DNA of 64,000 nucleotides from Rhyzopertha dominica (Eukaryota > Arthropoda > Insecta > Coleoptera > Bostrichidae): assembly GCA_025024175.1 (NCBI GenBank), contig QCXZ01000137.1, positions 81,592,680-81,656,679 of the forward strand, read 5' to 3'. The notes beneath the pieces were generated by a model that ran no database searches, was not told the origin of the DNA, and saw only the letters and a program-made list of their open reading frames with translations. Made by a program: the position numbers and the translations under genes. Positions 35,505 through 48,320 of the stretch are shown here, in pieces (position 1 is the first letter of the stretch; each line of letters begins with the position of its first letter).

Positions 35505-36982
35505 ATGTGCACTAGCTCTGCGGTCATTGATCTGTCAAACGATACATTCAGACGTTGCCAAGTGTATAAATTAATCAGTGATTGCAGGTTTATATTGCTA
35601 AAAATTTTTTGAAGGTAATATTGTAGTTTTTTCTTTGCAGATCAGGAAGTTTGGGTTCTGCAACCATTCAGTCGACTTCTGGTAATCCCCTGGTCACAGA
35701 GAGTCCAAATGGAGATAGCGAAATTCAAAATCTTGAAGATGCACAAAAGCTCATCAAGGAACTCAGACAAAAGACAAGATCACAGGCACAACAATTGCTT
35801 GCTTGGAGGCGTGCTTACAAAATGCAGGTAAATAAGGGTTTTTTTCTCAAATTTTTATCTGTTTTTGTTTCAGTGTTTTGCCATAGAAATGCAAAAATAT
35901 GATTCTAGATTTACTTAATGAATATTCAAAATAATTATAGCTAGTTTTAGTCTTTTTCTTGCCGAGTCTTAGGAAAAATTAAATATGTACTTAATGTTTA
36001 TTTTTATTCCATATTAGAGCCCACTGTGTTCTTATCTCTGATATTATTACTTTGTGGACTTATGTTTATCAAGACAACTTGACAGATTTTTAAGTAATGC
36101 TTTATAATTTTCCAGGAAGTTTTGGTATCACGTCTCCAGCGAGAAAAGGCTGACCAGCTGAAAACTATGTCCTCGAAGCTCCTGTTGTTCGAATCGCGGC
36201 TCATCAGAAAGCAGAAAGACATATCGACGATGCTTAACATTCGCGAAAACATCATTCACCGCCAGCAAAGGATAATCGAGAGTTTAACAAACCGTCTGCT
36301 AGACAACGGCTTGGAAGCTCCAACGGCCGATCTGACGGAACTAGATTCGAACCTTCTGGATTTAGACTCACTCAATGATTCGGATAGTGCAGTAGTCATG
36401 GAAGACGTGGACTCAGACTGTAATTTAACGCATTTTTCAAAGTACCACACCAACCCAGATTGCGTTACTATTATGCGATCCGTTTCGGACGCGATTGACC
36501 CAAATTTAAAATACACGTCAGTGAGACGAAACAACGGTTTTTTGCGCAGACCTGAAATACTAGAAACTGTGTATAGTGTGGAAGAAGATGCCGACAATGA
36601 CAACCAGAATGAAAGCAAAAGCGAAGCAAACAAGAAACGGGACGCTTTTGCCAGTCGTAGCGACAGAGCCATTTGCAACGCCGACGACACCCCGAAAGAC
36701 GCAGAAGACAAGAACAAGGAGCCTCCAAACTGGCCATACGTCCATAACAGCACCAACGGAGAAGAAGAGAAGCCTAGAGAACACACAAATCAAGTCACGA
36801 CGTACAACAGGGTCATGTCGAATCACAGGTCGGTCACAAAACCGAAAGACGTCAAATATAAAAGGATAAACAAGGCGAAATCGAAAAGTTTGGAGGAGCT
36901 AAGGGGTCGACTCAAAAACTGGGTGGAACAGGGAGGAAAACTGACCGGGCTGAGCTTGGAACATAGTCAGAGTTATGCTTAG
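35505..36982 (+). CDS. Coiled-coil protein, unrecognised family
   Basis: Three exons join in frame: 35505-35587, 35641-35827 and 36116-36982, giving 378 residues. Introns begin GTTTAT and GTAAAT and end in CAG; the first is only 53 nt. Exons 2 and 3 are well supported. Exon 1 (start MCTSSAVIDLSND) is my best choice because exon 2 has no usable ATG, but earlier exons are not excluded. Residues ~50-130 are a heptad-rich coiled coil (EIQNLEDAQKLIKELRQKTR, QAQQLLAWRRAYKMQ, RKQKDISTMLNIRENIIHRQ). Then comes an acidic Asp/Ser-rich stretch with a run of LDSLNDSDSAVVMEDVD and a Lys/Glu-rich low-complexity tail ending KSKSLEELRGRLKNWVEQGG. There is no signal peptide or membrane segment. I do not recognise it; a microtubule or centrosome protein would fit the composition but is only a guess. 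Confidence 0.75.
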
Positions 36983-37287
36983 TATTCACGCTGAATTGAA
37001 AATGTTTGTGTGAACTTGTGTGTGCTTGTCAAATTAAAATCATTGTCAATTGTTGGTCAAAGACCACTCTGTCGATATGCAATTGAAAATTTATGGCTTC
37101 AACAGACATTTTGTAAGTTTACATAATATGATTCTCTTAGAACCTGAATGTTTATTGAAGTAATGGTGCCATAAAACACTTAAAAACTGAATGCAGAAAT
37201 TTTGTTTTAAAAACTGTTCCTTTCACTGAAATTTACAAAATGTTTGCAAGTCGGCTGTTTATATTCTTTTAGACCTTAAGCTTGAAA

Positions 37288-37293
37288 AATAAA
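37288..37293 (+). terminator. Polyadenylation signal of the coiled-coil gene
   Basis: AATAAA about 305 bases after the stop codon. A second candidate lies near 37852. Confidence 0.45.
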
Positions 37294-38476
37294 TGTATGT
37301 GATATTATTTTTATTTTGTAGGTAGTAAAACCATTTACAAAATGTATTGTGAGGAATACTATGAATTTTGTAAACGCAAAATTAAGGAAGGGCAACTTTT
37401 TAGACCAAGTCGGGATTTTTTTTTTAATTTGTGGCTGAATTGTGCTGAACATGTCAAGTCTGCCTGCCATGATTTGCACATGCTCGGCATACTGTGTGTA
37501 TTTCGGGGCTTCCCCACATCATATCAAGTAGTGTTACCATTTTTGTTAGTCTAAAATGCCTAAATAATGAATGTACGGCTAATCATGTCAAGGTATTTTT
37601 CAAGTTCCTTTTTAGAGATTAGGTATAAAGCTGTCCCAACAATTATCCCCTGTAAATATTATCGAACAGTTCTTCCATTTATAGCAGACTGTCATACTTG
37701 CAGCTAATATTTAAAGGAAGACTACTTTGTCTTTTACATTGACAGCAGTTGTCAGGTCCTCCAAAGCTTTGCAAATTTGCAACTAGCCGATCTGTATATG
37801 TAGAAGTTTTGCGCACGTCTTGCAATATTTATATATCTATTGTTCTTGAGAAAATAAATGACAATCACTTTTAATAAACTAGTGTTTCTTTACATAAACC
37901 AAATAATTTGATTATTTTAAATTCAACATCCTGTTTATTATCAATTTCACACTGAAAATAAGTGCCACTTTGTCAATATTCATCAGCGTAGGCAATTGAT
38001 AAATAATATAAATAACGAAGGTCTAAGATAGGTGATGTCTGTAAAGTTTACATCTACCTGACCTCTAGAATCAATAGTTTCAGAAATATACTTTTTTACT
38101 TTGTCACAAAGAGTAAGTCTAGTCCAAAATATTTTCACAATACGTCTTATATATAACCAGTTTCTGGGTGCTAATAATTTGCCAGTTATATTATGTAAAC
38201 ACTTTATTACTTCAATTAATATTAAAATCGTGCAATGAAACATACTCTTAAAACAATTTACTACCTTCAAATAATACAAATCGCAAATAACATGATAATT
38301 CAAAATAACTTCGGTCGCTAACAAGAACTATAAAAAATAGAAAAAAAAATCAATTCAGTAAGTTACAGCCATCAAAATCAACAACACATGATAATAAATG
38401 TCCGGTGAGACATGTTATAAGTATTTCTAGTGGTACGAGATTATTCCTGCAAAAATATGAACACATGTTCGATTAA
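37294..38476. other. Intergenic between two convergent 3' ends
   Basis: Probably holds the rest of the 3' region of the coiled-coil gene and the end of Ro60. Frames here are short and unsupported. Confidence 0.4.
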
Positions 38477-38482
38477 TTTATT
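38477..38482 (-). terminator. Polyadenylation signal of the Ro60 gene
   Basis: AATAAA on the minus strand, about 47 bases past the Ro60 stop. Confidence 0.5.
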
Positions 38483-38528
38483 GTTTTAGTTAGGTCCTAG
38501 AGTAATGCTGCATGCAAATAGCAAGCAT

Positions 38529-41500
38529 TCATGAGAAGGAACCCCTACAGAAGGCTTCCAGTACCTTGGGTACCTCCTTGTCAAATCCACAAATGTCCAT
38601 AACGTTTAAAGAACCATCTGCCACAGCTTGTCGTGGGAAACACAGTGAAAATGATACCCACCTAAAATTACTGAGTTTAGAAACCTTGAAACAGTAAAAA
38701 AAAGTGCAAGTATTATTAGGCAGAATAATGTAATTTTTACTAAATGTTATATAAATCATTGCTTTGATTGCAAAGATAAAAGAAATCTTCGACAAATTTT
38801 GCAAGGAGATGAAAAAAGAACAATTTGACTCATAAGCAAAACAGGAGAGGGTCAATTTTATTGAAAAACTCAATGTATAAAAACATTTCCAAAGCACTTT
38901 TTTATGCAGATTTCAAAAATATAGCACAGTTCGTGTTTTAATAAAAATCCATGGTTGTTAAATCTGGAAACCTCACTGGGCAATGGTTAGCACATTTGTG
39001 CCTCCTTGAAGGCAACATAACATTACTCCTTGGTAAACCAACATGTTTAAGAGTCATTCAGGGACATCCAATATGGACAAAATAATTTTTTTTGTCATTA
39101 ATAACTTTGCACCTCTTCAGAATTAATGTACAACGAATATTTTAGAGCGTACTGGTGAGACTCTAGTCACATGCAGTTATAACACAACCATGAAACTTAC
39201 TTGGCATGGGGAAGATTCATCTTCTTCCTGTATTTATTCAAAGCCTCCATTGGCTTCTCCTTGTCGCGTACATCTTTAGGTATTGACCCGAAGAAAACGA
39301 AGTTGGCAATAAAACTGATAAAAACGTCTATACTTTTCTTCTTGTTCATGGCCCACTCGAATACTGCAGAAGGTAAAATATAACCGGACTTTGCCTGTTT
39401 CAACTTATTCATGATCTGATGGATGGGCATGCCTAAAAAAATGAGCAAGTAAATTTGTGAACGTTGGTTTTAGAAATTTGTGCTACTTTTGTCTATCACA
39501 ACTGGATGTATACGTTCGTTACTGAAGACTGCGACACACACTTCTCGTTCAACCCGAATTATACTCAACAGCATGGTGACAGCTGCCTCTAAGCAAGTAA
39601 TGTTCTTTGCTCCCAGGCATGGTTTATCCATTTTGTCTGACATTTCAATCGTTATCATTATGCGTTTCCCTGTTGGCTGCAGGTTTGCATAAGACAGACG
39701 AAGTGCTTTATTTAGGGCACTGATTATAGCTGGACATTTAGGAGGGTCTACACGGATAAATTTTGTTTTCTTGTTGGCTGTCTCTGTGGATGTAGAATTT
39801 GCTTCTTTTTCGTCCAAGTGGCTTTTCAATTTTGGATCCATTGGTCTGGAGTAAAACATTATAATGAACAGATTTCGACTTGCAATTCAAATACTTACTT
39901 CCCTCCCTTTTCAAAATTTTTCATCCCAATGAAAATTTCTGATGGATAAATTTTTGATTCCCTCACTTTTTCTGGATTTGTAAGTACAGAAACTACTTTA
40001 CTTTGCACTGGGCAATTCCCTTTAAAAAAACCATATTTGTGAAGTGTAGGTAATAGATTTATGATTTCGGGAACAGACATGAATGGCACTAAGGCTTCCC
40101 ACACCTAAAAAATCATTCGAATTATTCTGATCCAGCCATAAATGCCCTAACTTACGTTTTTTGATTTGTGGAAAAATGACGGCACTTGTGAAATAGAGGC
40201 AGCTACTTCCGGAATTAGTTTAACTATAGTCGTTTCATTTTCACATCGTTTCAAATCTTCCACTTTGCTAAGGTGGGTGATAATCAGTTCTGATGTCGGA
40301 TTACTTGCGGAAATATCCTTAGCTTTTTTCAATCCAAACAAAATATATGATATGACGAGCGTTATCACTACAACATTGACACACTGTTAATTAAGAATCA
40401 GAGTAAATATAGTGTGTCCAGTTCATCTGTTAAACAGTGCAGAAATGCAGATACTAAAAGGACTTAATTAATTAACAAAGTAACAATACAAAAACAAGAT
40501 TTTATTTTAATTCAGCAGCATTATTAGTTGGAGATATAATTCTTATTTGGGGATTCTCCCCCATTCACTGAGATCAAAACAAGCAATCATACTGCATGCA
40601 GATGACAAATAAAATTGAAATTATTGAGCAGTAAATTTATTATTAAATTTCTCATGTGCTTGCATCAAAACATTATGTATAATTTATGGTAAGCAGACAA
40701 AATTAAAAAAAAATCCATCATTTTTTAATTTCTTGATAGGATTTTTTGTAGTGCTAAAATTCCACATGAAGTTTGAAACGCTAAATGGTAAATTGATAAA
40801 TAATTCTTTTATTAGTTGTTTTGCTTGACCTGACTTGAAACACTGTAACATTCTCTAATATATCTGATAGTGATAGTAGTGATAATAATCTCGACTTACC
40901 CCATATTATGTTAGATTTGCTACAGGTTTTTAACGTCATTCTTCATAAAAGATGCCATTCAATATTTTTAACCTGCATTATTCCACACAATTTTACAAAT
41001 GAACTAACCTTTTACAACATACATAAATTGTCACTTTTGCAATGCGAGAGTTTTAACAAATCCTTGTGTTTCCATCCATGATAACCCTTATGAGCAGAAA
41101 CTCTTTTTGCTAGGTCCAGAGGATCTTTTTTCGTATAATACGTAGTGACCGCTTTGTTTAATGCGCTCGAAAATGTCTTCTTGTGTTTGATATAGTATTT
41201 TACAAACAAAAACAACTCCTCGTCACATCTACACACGTTAAGGAGCGTTGTATAGATCTTGTGGCGAAATACATCTTTCACTGTTTGGTTTGTGACAGCT
41301 GCGTACGCTAAAGCAATGAAAATCGTTTCTCGTCTCGGTAGCAAATTTTCACTGTTCACCAACTCTATTATATTCAGTAATACTTCTGGATTTTGCGATT
41401 GCAGTATTTCGCGTATTGAGGGAATAACTTCTGAATTGTAGTAATTATGTTTTTCTGGGTTTCCGGTTACATATCTGGGTTCCTCCGAACTGGTGTATAA

Positions 41501-41542
41501 AAACCTTTTGAAACGTTCTTTTGCTGACACACGTTGGGTCAT
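38529..41542 (-). CDS. Ro60-like RNA-binding protein (TROVE + vWFA)
   Basis: Six exons join in frame: 41542-41023, 40367-40156, 40104-39899, 39845-39487, 39432-39201 and 38661-38529, giving 553 residues (human Ro60 has 538). All introns are GT-AG. Ro60 is a ring-shaped protein that binds Y RNAs and misfolded small RNAs. The TROVE region (about residues 1-340) shows RVSAKERFKRFLYTSSEEPR, VSAHKGYHGWKHKDLLKLSH and the helical repeats after it. The vWFA part (370-553) shows LQPTGKRIMITIEMSD and LNKYRKKMNLPHAK and ends at VMDICGFDKEV. The metal-ion (MIDAS) motif DxSxS, present in vertebrate Ro60, is E-M-S-D-K here (residues 380-384). Where vertebrates have GGTD this protein has SGYI, and FTDNE is FIANF, so metal binding is probably lost. 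This suggests a diverged or specialised copy. Donor 4 (AAAA|GTAGCA) is weaker than the rest. Confidence 0.88.
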
Positions 41543-42075
41543 ACTCCTAAAAATGTAATGTTATAATTTTGCAATAGCAGGCATGATTCATAATTAAAGT
41601 ATTTGATAAAATCCGTTATACGACCTACTTACTTAATTGTTTAATGACGTTCACTGTTAATGTAAATCAAGTTTTAATTACGATTTTTTACGTTATCCCT
41701 AAAATACACAAAACTAAAACGTGCAGTATTGTTTTTATTCAGCAATGACAAAAAAATGAAAAGGATGACACGATGACAGATGAGCAAGTGACACTTTGAC
41801 AAATCTGTCATTTGATGATTGTCAACCTGCTATCGTCCCAGTGTTGCCAAATAGATAACTGTCATAATTGTTCTCAATTATTGGTTATTCCGTTATGGTC
41901 TTTTATGGTCAATATTTTGCCTTTATGTTGTGTTTTTCAATGTGTTTCGTGACAGAAAATTAGGATAAGTAATCGTTATGTGGTAGGGAAGAGAGAGAAT
42001 TTACAAACATGTTGGATCTTTAGCAAATTTTTCGTATATAACATATGGTAGTTGTTTATTACCTTCCCAAAAAAG
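41543..42075. promoter_or_regulatory. Divergent intergenic region between Ro60 and RABL6
   Basis: 533 bp between two ATGs on opposite strands. It contains CAGTGTTGCCAA (41839-41850) and several TGACA/TGTCA words at 41770-41880. No TATA box is placed well. 5' UTR exons of either gene may lie here. Confidence 0.4.
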
Positions 42076-45000
42076 ATGTTTTCTGCTATAAAGAGACTTG
42101 CCAGCAAGAGTGATGTGCCTCAAAATGCCACAGGGCCTTCCTTTAGGCCGCCTAGTCACCAAGCCATGTCTTCTTCACTGCAAAGAAAGTTTGCTCGTGG
42201 GGTTCAATATAACAGTAAGTTTTCGTACTACAAATCGGACAGATTAACATACTTTTTTCTAGTGAAAATAATCATAAAGGGCGACAGAAATGTAGGAAAG
42301 ACATGCTTGTTCCATCGCCTACAAGGCAAAAAATTTGTGGAAGAATACATCCCCACCGAAGAGATACAAGTCACTTCTATCCAATGGAATTATAAGGCAA
42401 CCGATGATATTGTAAAAGTAGAAGTGTGGGACGTTGTCGATCGGGGAAAGAAGAAGAAGCGGTTTGATGGTTTGAAGCTTGAAAACACCCAATTAGAAAT
42501 GCCGGAAGAACCTGCTTTGGATGCAGAATTCTTAGACGTTTATAAGGGCACCAATGGTGTCATTCTAATGATGGATCTTACCAAAAGCTGGTAAGTAAAT
42601 GTTTAATAAGTGTGTTGTATGTGTGTAATTTCTTTTTCTAGGACATTTGATTATGTTCAGCGTGAAATGCCAAAGATTCCAGGGCACATTCCAGTCATTA
42701 TTCTGGCGAATCACTGTGATATGGCACACCATCGTACCGTCACCTCTGACCATGTTATATTTTATATTGATTCTTTGGCAGGGTATGACTATTCGTGAAT
42801 TAGGGACATAGGGCATACTGCTTTTGATGTTCATTTAAAAAGGCTCTTTATGAAAGGCTATACATATTTGTGAAAACCAAAATAATTTAAATTTGACAAT
42901 TTTTTGTTTTCGTTACTTAATCAATTTTTTTTGTACGATTTTGCTATAGAGCAAAAATGGGTACAGACCCATGTTTTTATTTTTTGAAAAAACCCATATG
43001 CACTCTAGAACTCGTGCCTTGGAACCAAATTTAATACAGGGATGATTATAATTTTAGTAAAATCCCAGCTCTTTATTTCTTTCAGGTGTTTTTTTATTGT
43101 TGAACAGTCTTCCTGCAACTGTATTTCCTTTTCTTATCATGCAATTTTGCATATATGTTATGTGAAATTATTTGATTCAATCACTTCAAATCCTGTCTTA
43201 CTTTTTTTGATCCTATTTGCATTTGATACATTTTTTTTATTTATAATAGCTTATTACCATTGGATCAGTTTCTCTCCTCCTTGTTAAACTTTAATGTTAG
43301 CTAAAATCAACTCAGTAGGTAACTATCACAACACCTTGAAATAAGGTATTTATTTGGTATATTATTGCTATTTTCTATTTCTGTAATTTCTTCATTTTGA
43401 ACTATTATTACTAATACATAATTTGCATATACTCAGAAATTTTTGTTTTGCATATGCCATATTTCTAGCTTGTATTTTTGACTGCTAAAATTAGAATGTG
43501 AGTAGAAAAGTACCATGGTTAATTTTAATATTTCAGTTATTGTTTATATACCACTTTACGTTTTTGCCATTATGTTTGATTAAAAAATTCTACCCCATCC
43601 TGATAGTAAACATGTTAAACTTTGGCTGTTAATCATCAAAATACCTGTAGAAGTAATAAAGGGGAAATTTTAAGATTTCAACTATTAATGTCTGGAGATT
43701 ACTTAACATTTTTTTCTTTTTTTGATTATCAAAGCAGATATTCAAAATCTGTTTTCAGGATGTGTTATATCAGATAATTCTACACTAGTTTGGTACCAAG
43801 CATGTTGCTGGAAAGGCACAATAAGTCAGGGAGAAAAGCTTTGCACATTTTTCTTATAGAAAGTTAGCTTATGTAAGATGAGAAATACAGGAAATTTGAA
43901 TAAGCAAATTGTAAATCCCGATTTGCGGTTATTTCTTTAAAATGAAAATATGGATTGAAAAGTTGTACTATTGTGCTGAAAATCTTAAGAATGCTTCAAG
44001 ATGTTTCACACAAATCATACCATGAGCATCAAAAACAGGATGCCCAACGCAACAGCCACTAAACTAGGCTATTTCAGGACAAGGTCGGCACAGGTACGAT
44101 ACTCCGAGTCTTCCATGCGAAACGGCTTCGGCCTCAAACTTCTCCACAAATTCTTCAACCTGCCGTTCTTGCAACTCCAGCGTGAGACGCTCTTGAGGCA
44201 GCTGGAACGCAACGAGGCCGAAACTAAGGCCACCATCCAAGAGCTCGATGTCTACTGTGATTCGGACGAAGCCAACTACGGCAAGTTCTTGGACAATCTC
44301 GTGAAGAAGAGAAGGGAAATTGCGGACAATAATGCGAACATTGCCCCGCTGCCACCGTCTATTCAGATTTCTCCTGCTGGGCAAGCTGGCTTTGGACAAG
44401 GTGAAGTGAAAAGGTTAGTTGAAGCTTAAAACAGAAATTCTTCGCACTTCTCAAATTTGTAATCTGTTGCGGAAATGGTTACCTTATTGAGCTTCCCATG
44501 TTTAGATCTCAGAGCGGCCCCATAGTAATCGGAGCTGGAAAACCAATTCCTTTTGGCAACAATGCTGCTCCTGCTGCCAAGGCCACCCCGCATGTTCCGA
44601 AAAGCCAGAGTTCTGGTTTTGTGTCTAAAGCTGGAGGGGCGGGTGATGCGGGCTTGCCAGATTTGAGACGGTTAGAGATCTCACCTGTTACCTCCGTCGA
44701 GGAGTTTTGCCCGGATGGTGGTCAAATTGACAGGAGCTTCCTGGATGATGTCCAATCCACCCCCCAGAGCAATGAGAATAACTTTAATAATGATTCTGAT
44801 AGGTGAGATCTGCCTTCCCAAAAAAAACTCATTGAAAGAGAAGTGAATGTAAACTTTGTTTCNGATTTTTGACTGTAGATTATGCAAGATTTATCNTTCT
44901 TTTCCAGTGACACAGACACAGGTAACCCACTGGTCTCCGAGCTGCAGNAAGATTTTGATCCCGAAGACGTGGTTTCACCCACAAAACCCACCAGTGTTTT

Positions 45001-46472
45001 CCAGAAATCCGAACTCAAACTTNNTTTGTCTCAAAGGCGTCCGATATCGGATGGCAGTAGTGAGGTTGACGGTGAGAAAACACAGCCTGAAGACCTGGAG
45101 ATGAAGCAAACCAATGATGAATTTGATTCCACTATCAATTCCGAGATTTCTGAGTTGACCTCTGATGCCTTTGATGCTTGGATGGGAGCAGATTCGAAGT
45201 GGAGAAGATCACCAGAAGGTGAGGAATTTTGCAAGCATTTGCTTACGTTTTTAATGGTTTAGGGTTTTGAGGTACATCACTAGTTAAAATACAATAAAAA
45301 CTAACATGGTACAGTTGAAAATTTTGATCTAACATCACATGTTATTGATAAAAAAATTTGTAATCTTGTTGTTAACATACAAAACATAGTCCCCTAAAGT
45401 TTTCTGATTTACTTTTAGATACTTTTAGATAGTTTCAGCATCCTGTATGTTTTTTAGGGGGTGAGGATGTCTCAGTTGTTAGCCAGACATTTGACTACAG
45501 TGGCAGTACTGTTTATGATGATAGCACAAGTGTAACATCTTCGAATGTTCATATGGAACTGTTGAGTTCGAAATACAGTCGTAGTCCTATGAATGGCAGC
45601 GTTAACAACAGCGACAGCGAGAGTTTGAGCTCATCCAAGAAAGAAAAACGCAAGAAAGATAAGGTAAGTTGCTGGCATTGATAGTTTTTTATTATTTGAC
45701 TTCGACAGGTACTTGCTTTTATCCCATTGATAATAGAGTGTCACCTGCGAGATGCTTAAAAATACGGGTGGATTTGTCGCGTGTTTCTCCTACTTATTTT
45801 AGAAGGGCACACTTCCTTACGTTTATAGATAACTGTAATCTAAATCGGTAATGTACAAGACGTGTAAACACTCGAAATGTTTTTGTGTACACATTCATGA
45901 TAAAGATAATTTTTTTTGTCTGTAGCTCTTATTTTTAAAGTAGGGTTTGAGAAGTTTTTTTTTTTTACCACACTTGGAGCTGCAAAACTGTAGGTACTCA
46001 ATTAATGCAGAATATTGACGTTAATTAATTAATTTAAGAGAGTAAATGAATTCTGGTATCGTGCAGTAGATTTGTGGTATAGTTTATCAAAGTGCATTTA
46101 GATATCACTGATAAAATAATTGTTGGAAACGTCGTTTTAATTTTATCTATTTTAAAATGCAGACATAGTAGTTTTTGAAGAGGTGTAATTTTTGTCCTAT
46201 ATGTAGGTAATGATTAAACTTTAAATTTACACAAAGGCTTGATTAGATAGCATTGCCATGAACACATCTGGTTCATTACATCTTGCTTTTAGTCTGAGAA
46301 GAAAAACAAATCAAAAAAATCCAAAGATAAAGACCGTCACAAGGAGTCATCCAAGCCCGAGAAAAAGCACAAGAGACGATCTCGTGAAGAGACCTCGCAC
46401 AGGGACGAACTTGAGGAGTTTTTGAATGGATCTGCCAGCCCGCCAATAGACGCGGCTTATGAGGCCATCTAG
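42076..46472 (+). CDS. RABL6: Rab-like protein 6
   Basis: Eight exons join in frame: 42076-42214, 42263-42590, 42642-42782, 44078-44413, 44506-44802, 44908-45218, 45458-45663 and 46293-46472, giving 645 residues. RABL6 is an atypical Ras-superfamily GTPase tied to cell proliferation in vertebrates. The start MFSAIKRLASKSD is the conserved N-terminus. The P-loop GDRNVGKT is at residues 53-60, VEEYIPTEEIQVTSI follows, and VEVWDVVDRGKKKKR replaces the usual DxxG; NHCD stands in for NKxD. Next come ESSMRNGFGLKLLHKFFNLP and FLQLQRETLLRQLE, a low-complexity Ser/Pro region with an acidic DxxDRSFLDD motif, and a Lys-rich tail (KKNKSKKSKDKD-type) before RDELEEFLNGSAS. The gene seems complete. Exon 6 contains three Ns. 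Intron 3 is 1.3 kb, most others are 50-240 nt. Confidence 0.95.
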
Positions 46473-46729
46473 CGTATGCCTGTCGTTATTAAATATTTGA
46501 GGTACTTAAAGGAATATTAACAAAGATGTGATGCCTTCCACACCATTACATAGCATTTTTTTGAAGCTGTATGGGACAATTTGGAAATTAATACATCAGA
46601 AGCTTAAGAAAAACTGTTAGATTTGCTAGTCTTTAAGTCAGATGAATCTCGAAACACTGATTGTTTGATCTATTTTGTACTGGGGTATTTACAGATTCTA
46701 ATGGTCATTTCCTGATTTGCAATGCTATA

Positions 46730-46735
46730 AATAAA
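46730..46735 (+). terminator. Polyadenylation signal of RABL6
   Basis: AATAAA 258 bases past the stop. A second AATAAA lies at 47400-47405, so a longer 3' UTR is possible. Confidence 0.5.
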
Positions 46736-48320
46736 GTTAAACTCTATTTTTGTAGATCAGAATTTGGTTTTCAGAATTCTTCACAAAATAATAGAGCCCT
46801 CCAACAGCACACTTAAAGATAACTGCTACTATAAATTTTTGTTGACACCTCAGCTCACAATTAAAGTCTGGTGAAGTACTGGAACTTATCATTTGATTAC
46901 ACATTTTGACATACTTGAATGCCACTAGTTAAACTGAAACTAGATTAAATTTTTTCATAAAATTATAAAGATTCCATTACTTGCTAAATTAGTACAGTGC
47001 ATTAATAAGAAAAACTATTATTTTGAAAGTTTATGTCAGTAAGTATATGGAAAAGATTGCTTGCTATGGTAAAGTGCCAAAATTTTTACATACATAAGCA
47101 CATTCCATAACATCATTATTTTAAACCTAAAAATTATTTTCAGGACGCTTGTTGAACCTGCAACTGCATAAATAAATTTTGCTATACTCAAGTTTATATA
47201 AATGTTTTAAAAATGTTGCTGTTTTTCAGTTAAACGATTAGCTTCTGTTTTTCATTTTCCACATATTATCCCCGTACTGCTTTAAGGATTTGTTCGATGT
47301 GCTTTTATATTGTGCTTGGAGTCAAATTAATATAAATATAAATGTTCTGTGATTGTAATCCATTTAATATGCATAATGTTATTTATTGTATATCAACTCA
47401 ATAAATCCCTTATTGCAAAAATCAGGTGTCTTATCATTTATCTGAAATTGATCCTTGTTCCTTGGTAATTCCTGTTTATGGGCTTCTCAGGTAAGTAATT
47501 AAATAAGATTAAATATTAGCCAACATTTGCAGTTGTTTATTTCTTAATTTTCTAAATATAGAGTACATTTTTGCATCTAATGATTACGAAGATAAAAAAC
47601 ACTTAATTAAAAAAATTGTTTTCTAATTTGGTACTTGAAGACACCATACAATTATATTGCTTTCATACTTATCGCAAGCAGAAGCCTTGTTGGTGCTCAA
47701 AAACTGACAGGTAAGTATTTTTAAATCCTTAAGTTGACTGATTGGATACCTGCTTATCTCCTAAACAAGTTCTGTTATAAAAATAGTTATATTATTTTGT
47801 CACTTTTCAATGTGCACTACAGTCTAAAAAGTTAATTAATAATCATAGATCAATAAAGAAATTATACAATTGTAATTCAGTTTTATTCCTCTTGATTGTA
47901 AGAGAAAATACCAACATAGTAAAAATCCAGTGAAACCAGATTTGGCTTCAGATGGTCGCTAGATGAAGCGATTTGCTTAGGTGTGGTACAAAACAGGTCG
48001 CCGGATAGTATATTTCTACTTAAAAAAATCATAAAAAATTAACGGTGGATCCTGGCGACCCGTGGTCAAAAGAATTAGAAAGAACGTTCAATTTTATGTT
48101 GGGGTAGCGATTTTTAAAGGGCTAAGTCGTCAGATATTGGAGCTATAAGCATCTTTCCAAACATCTACTTATTATGGTAAAAAAAATCGAATAAAGTTCA
48201 CCGAGCGTCCTAGCTACTTCTTCTTCTTCTTCAGCTAATTCAAAACCAATTTCCCGTCATTTTTCGCAATTATTTGGTATAATTTTGTGCAATGTTTGAT
48301 GCTGTCAAACCGTACATATA
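46736..48320. other. Intergenic; one exon-like motif
   Basis: 47478 reads ATGGGCTTCTCAGGTAAG, close to the first exon and donor of the GH31 gene (ATGGTCCTCAGGTAAG at 51352). The next candidate exon (to 47716, donor GTAAGTAT) gives no sensible frame, so I do not call a gene. A CTT run sits at about 48219-48233. The remainder is unrecognised. Confidence 0.35.

Noticed and set aside
36256..36826. Minus-strand frames of up to 176 codons opposite the coiled-coil gene
   Set aside because: They are antisense shadows of exon 3 of the plus-strand gene, caused by its low stop density.
44064..44399. 111-codon minus frame
   Set aside because: Antisense shadow of RABL6 exon 4, which is in frame with its neighbours and matches the family.
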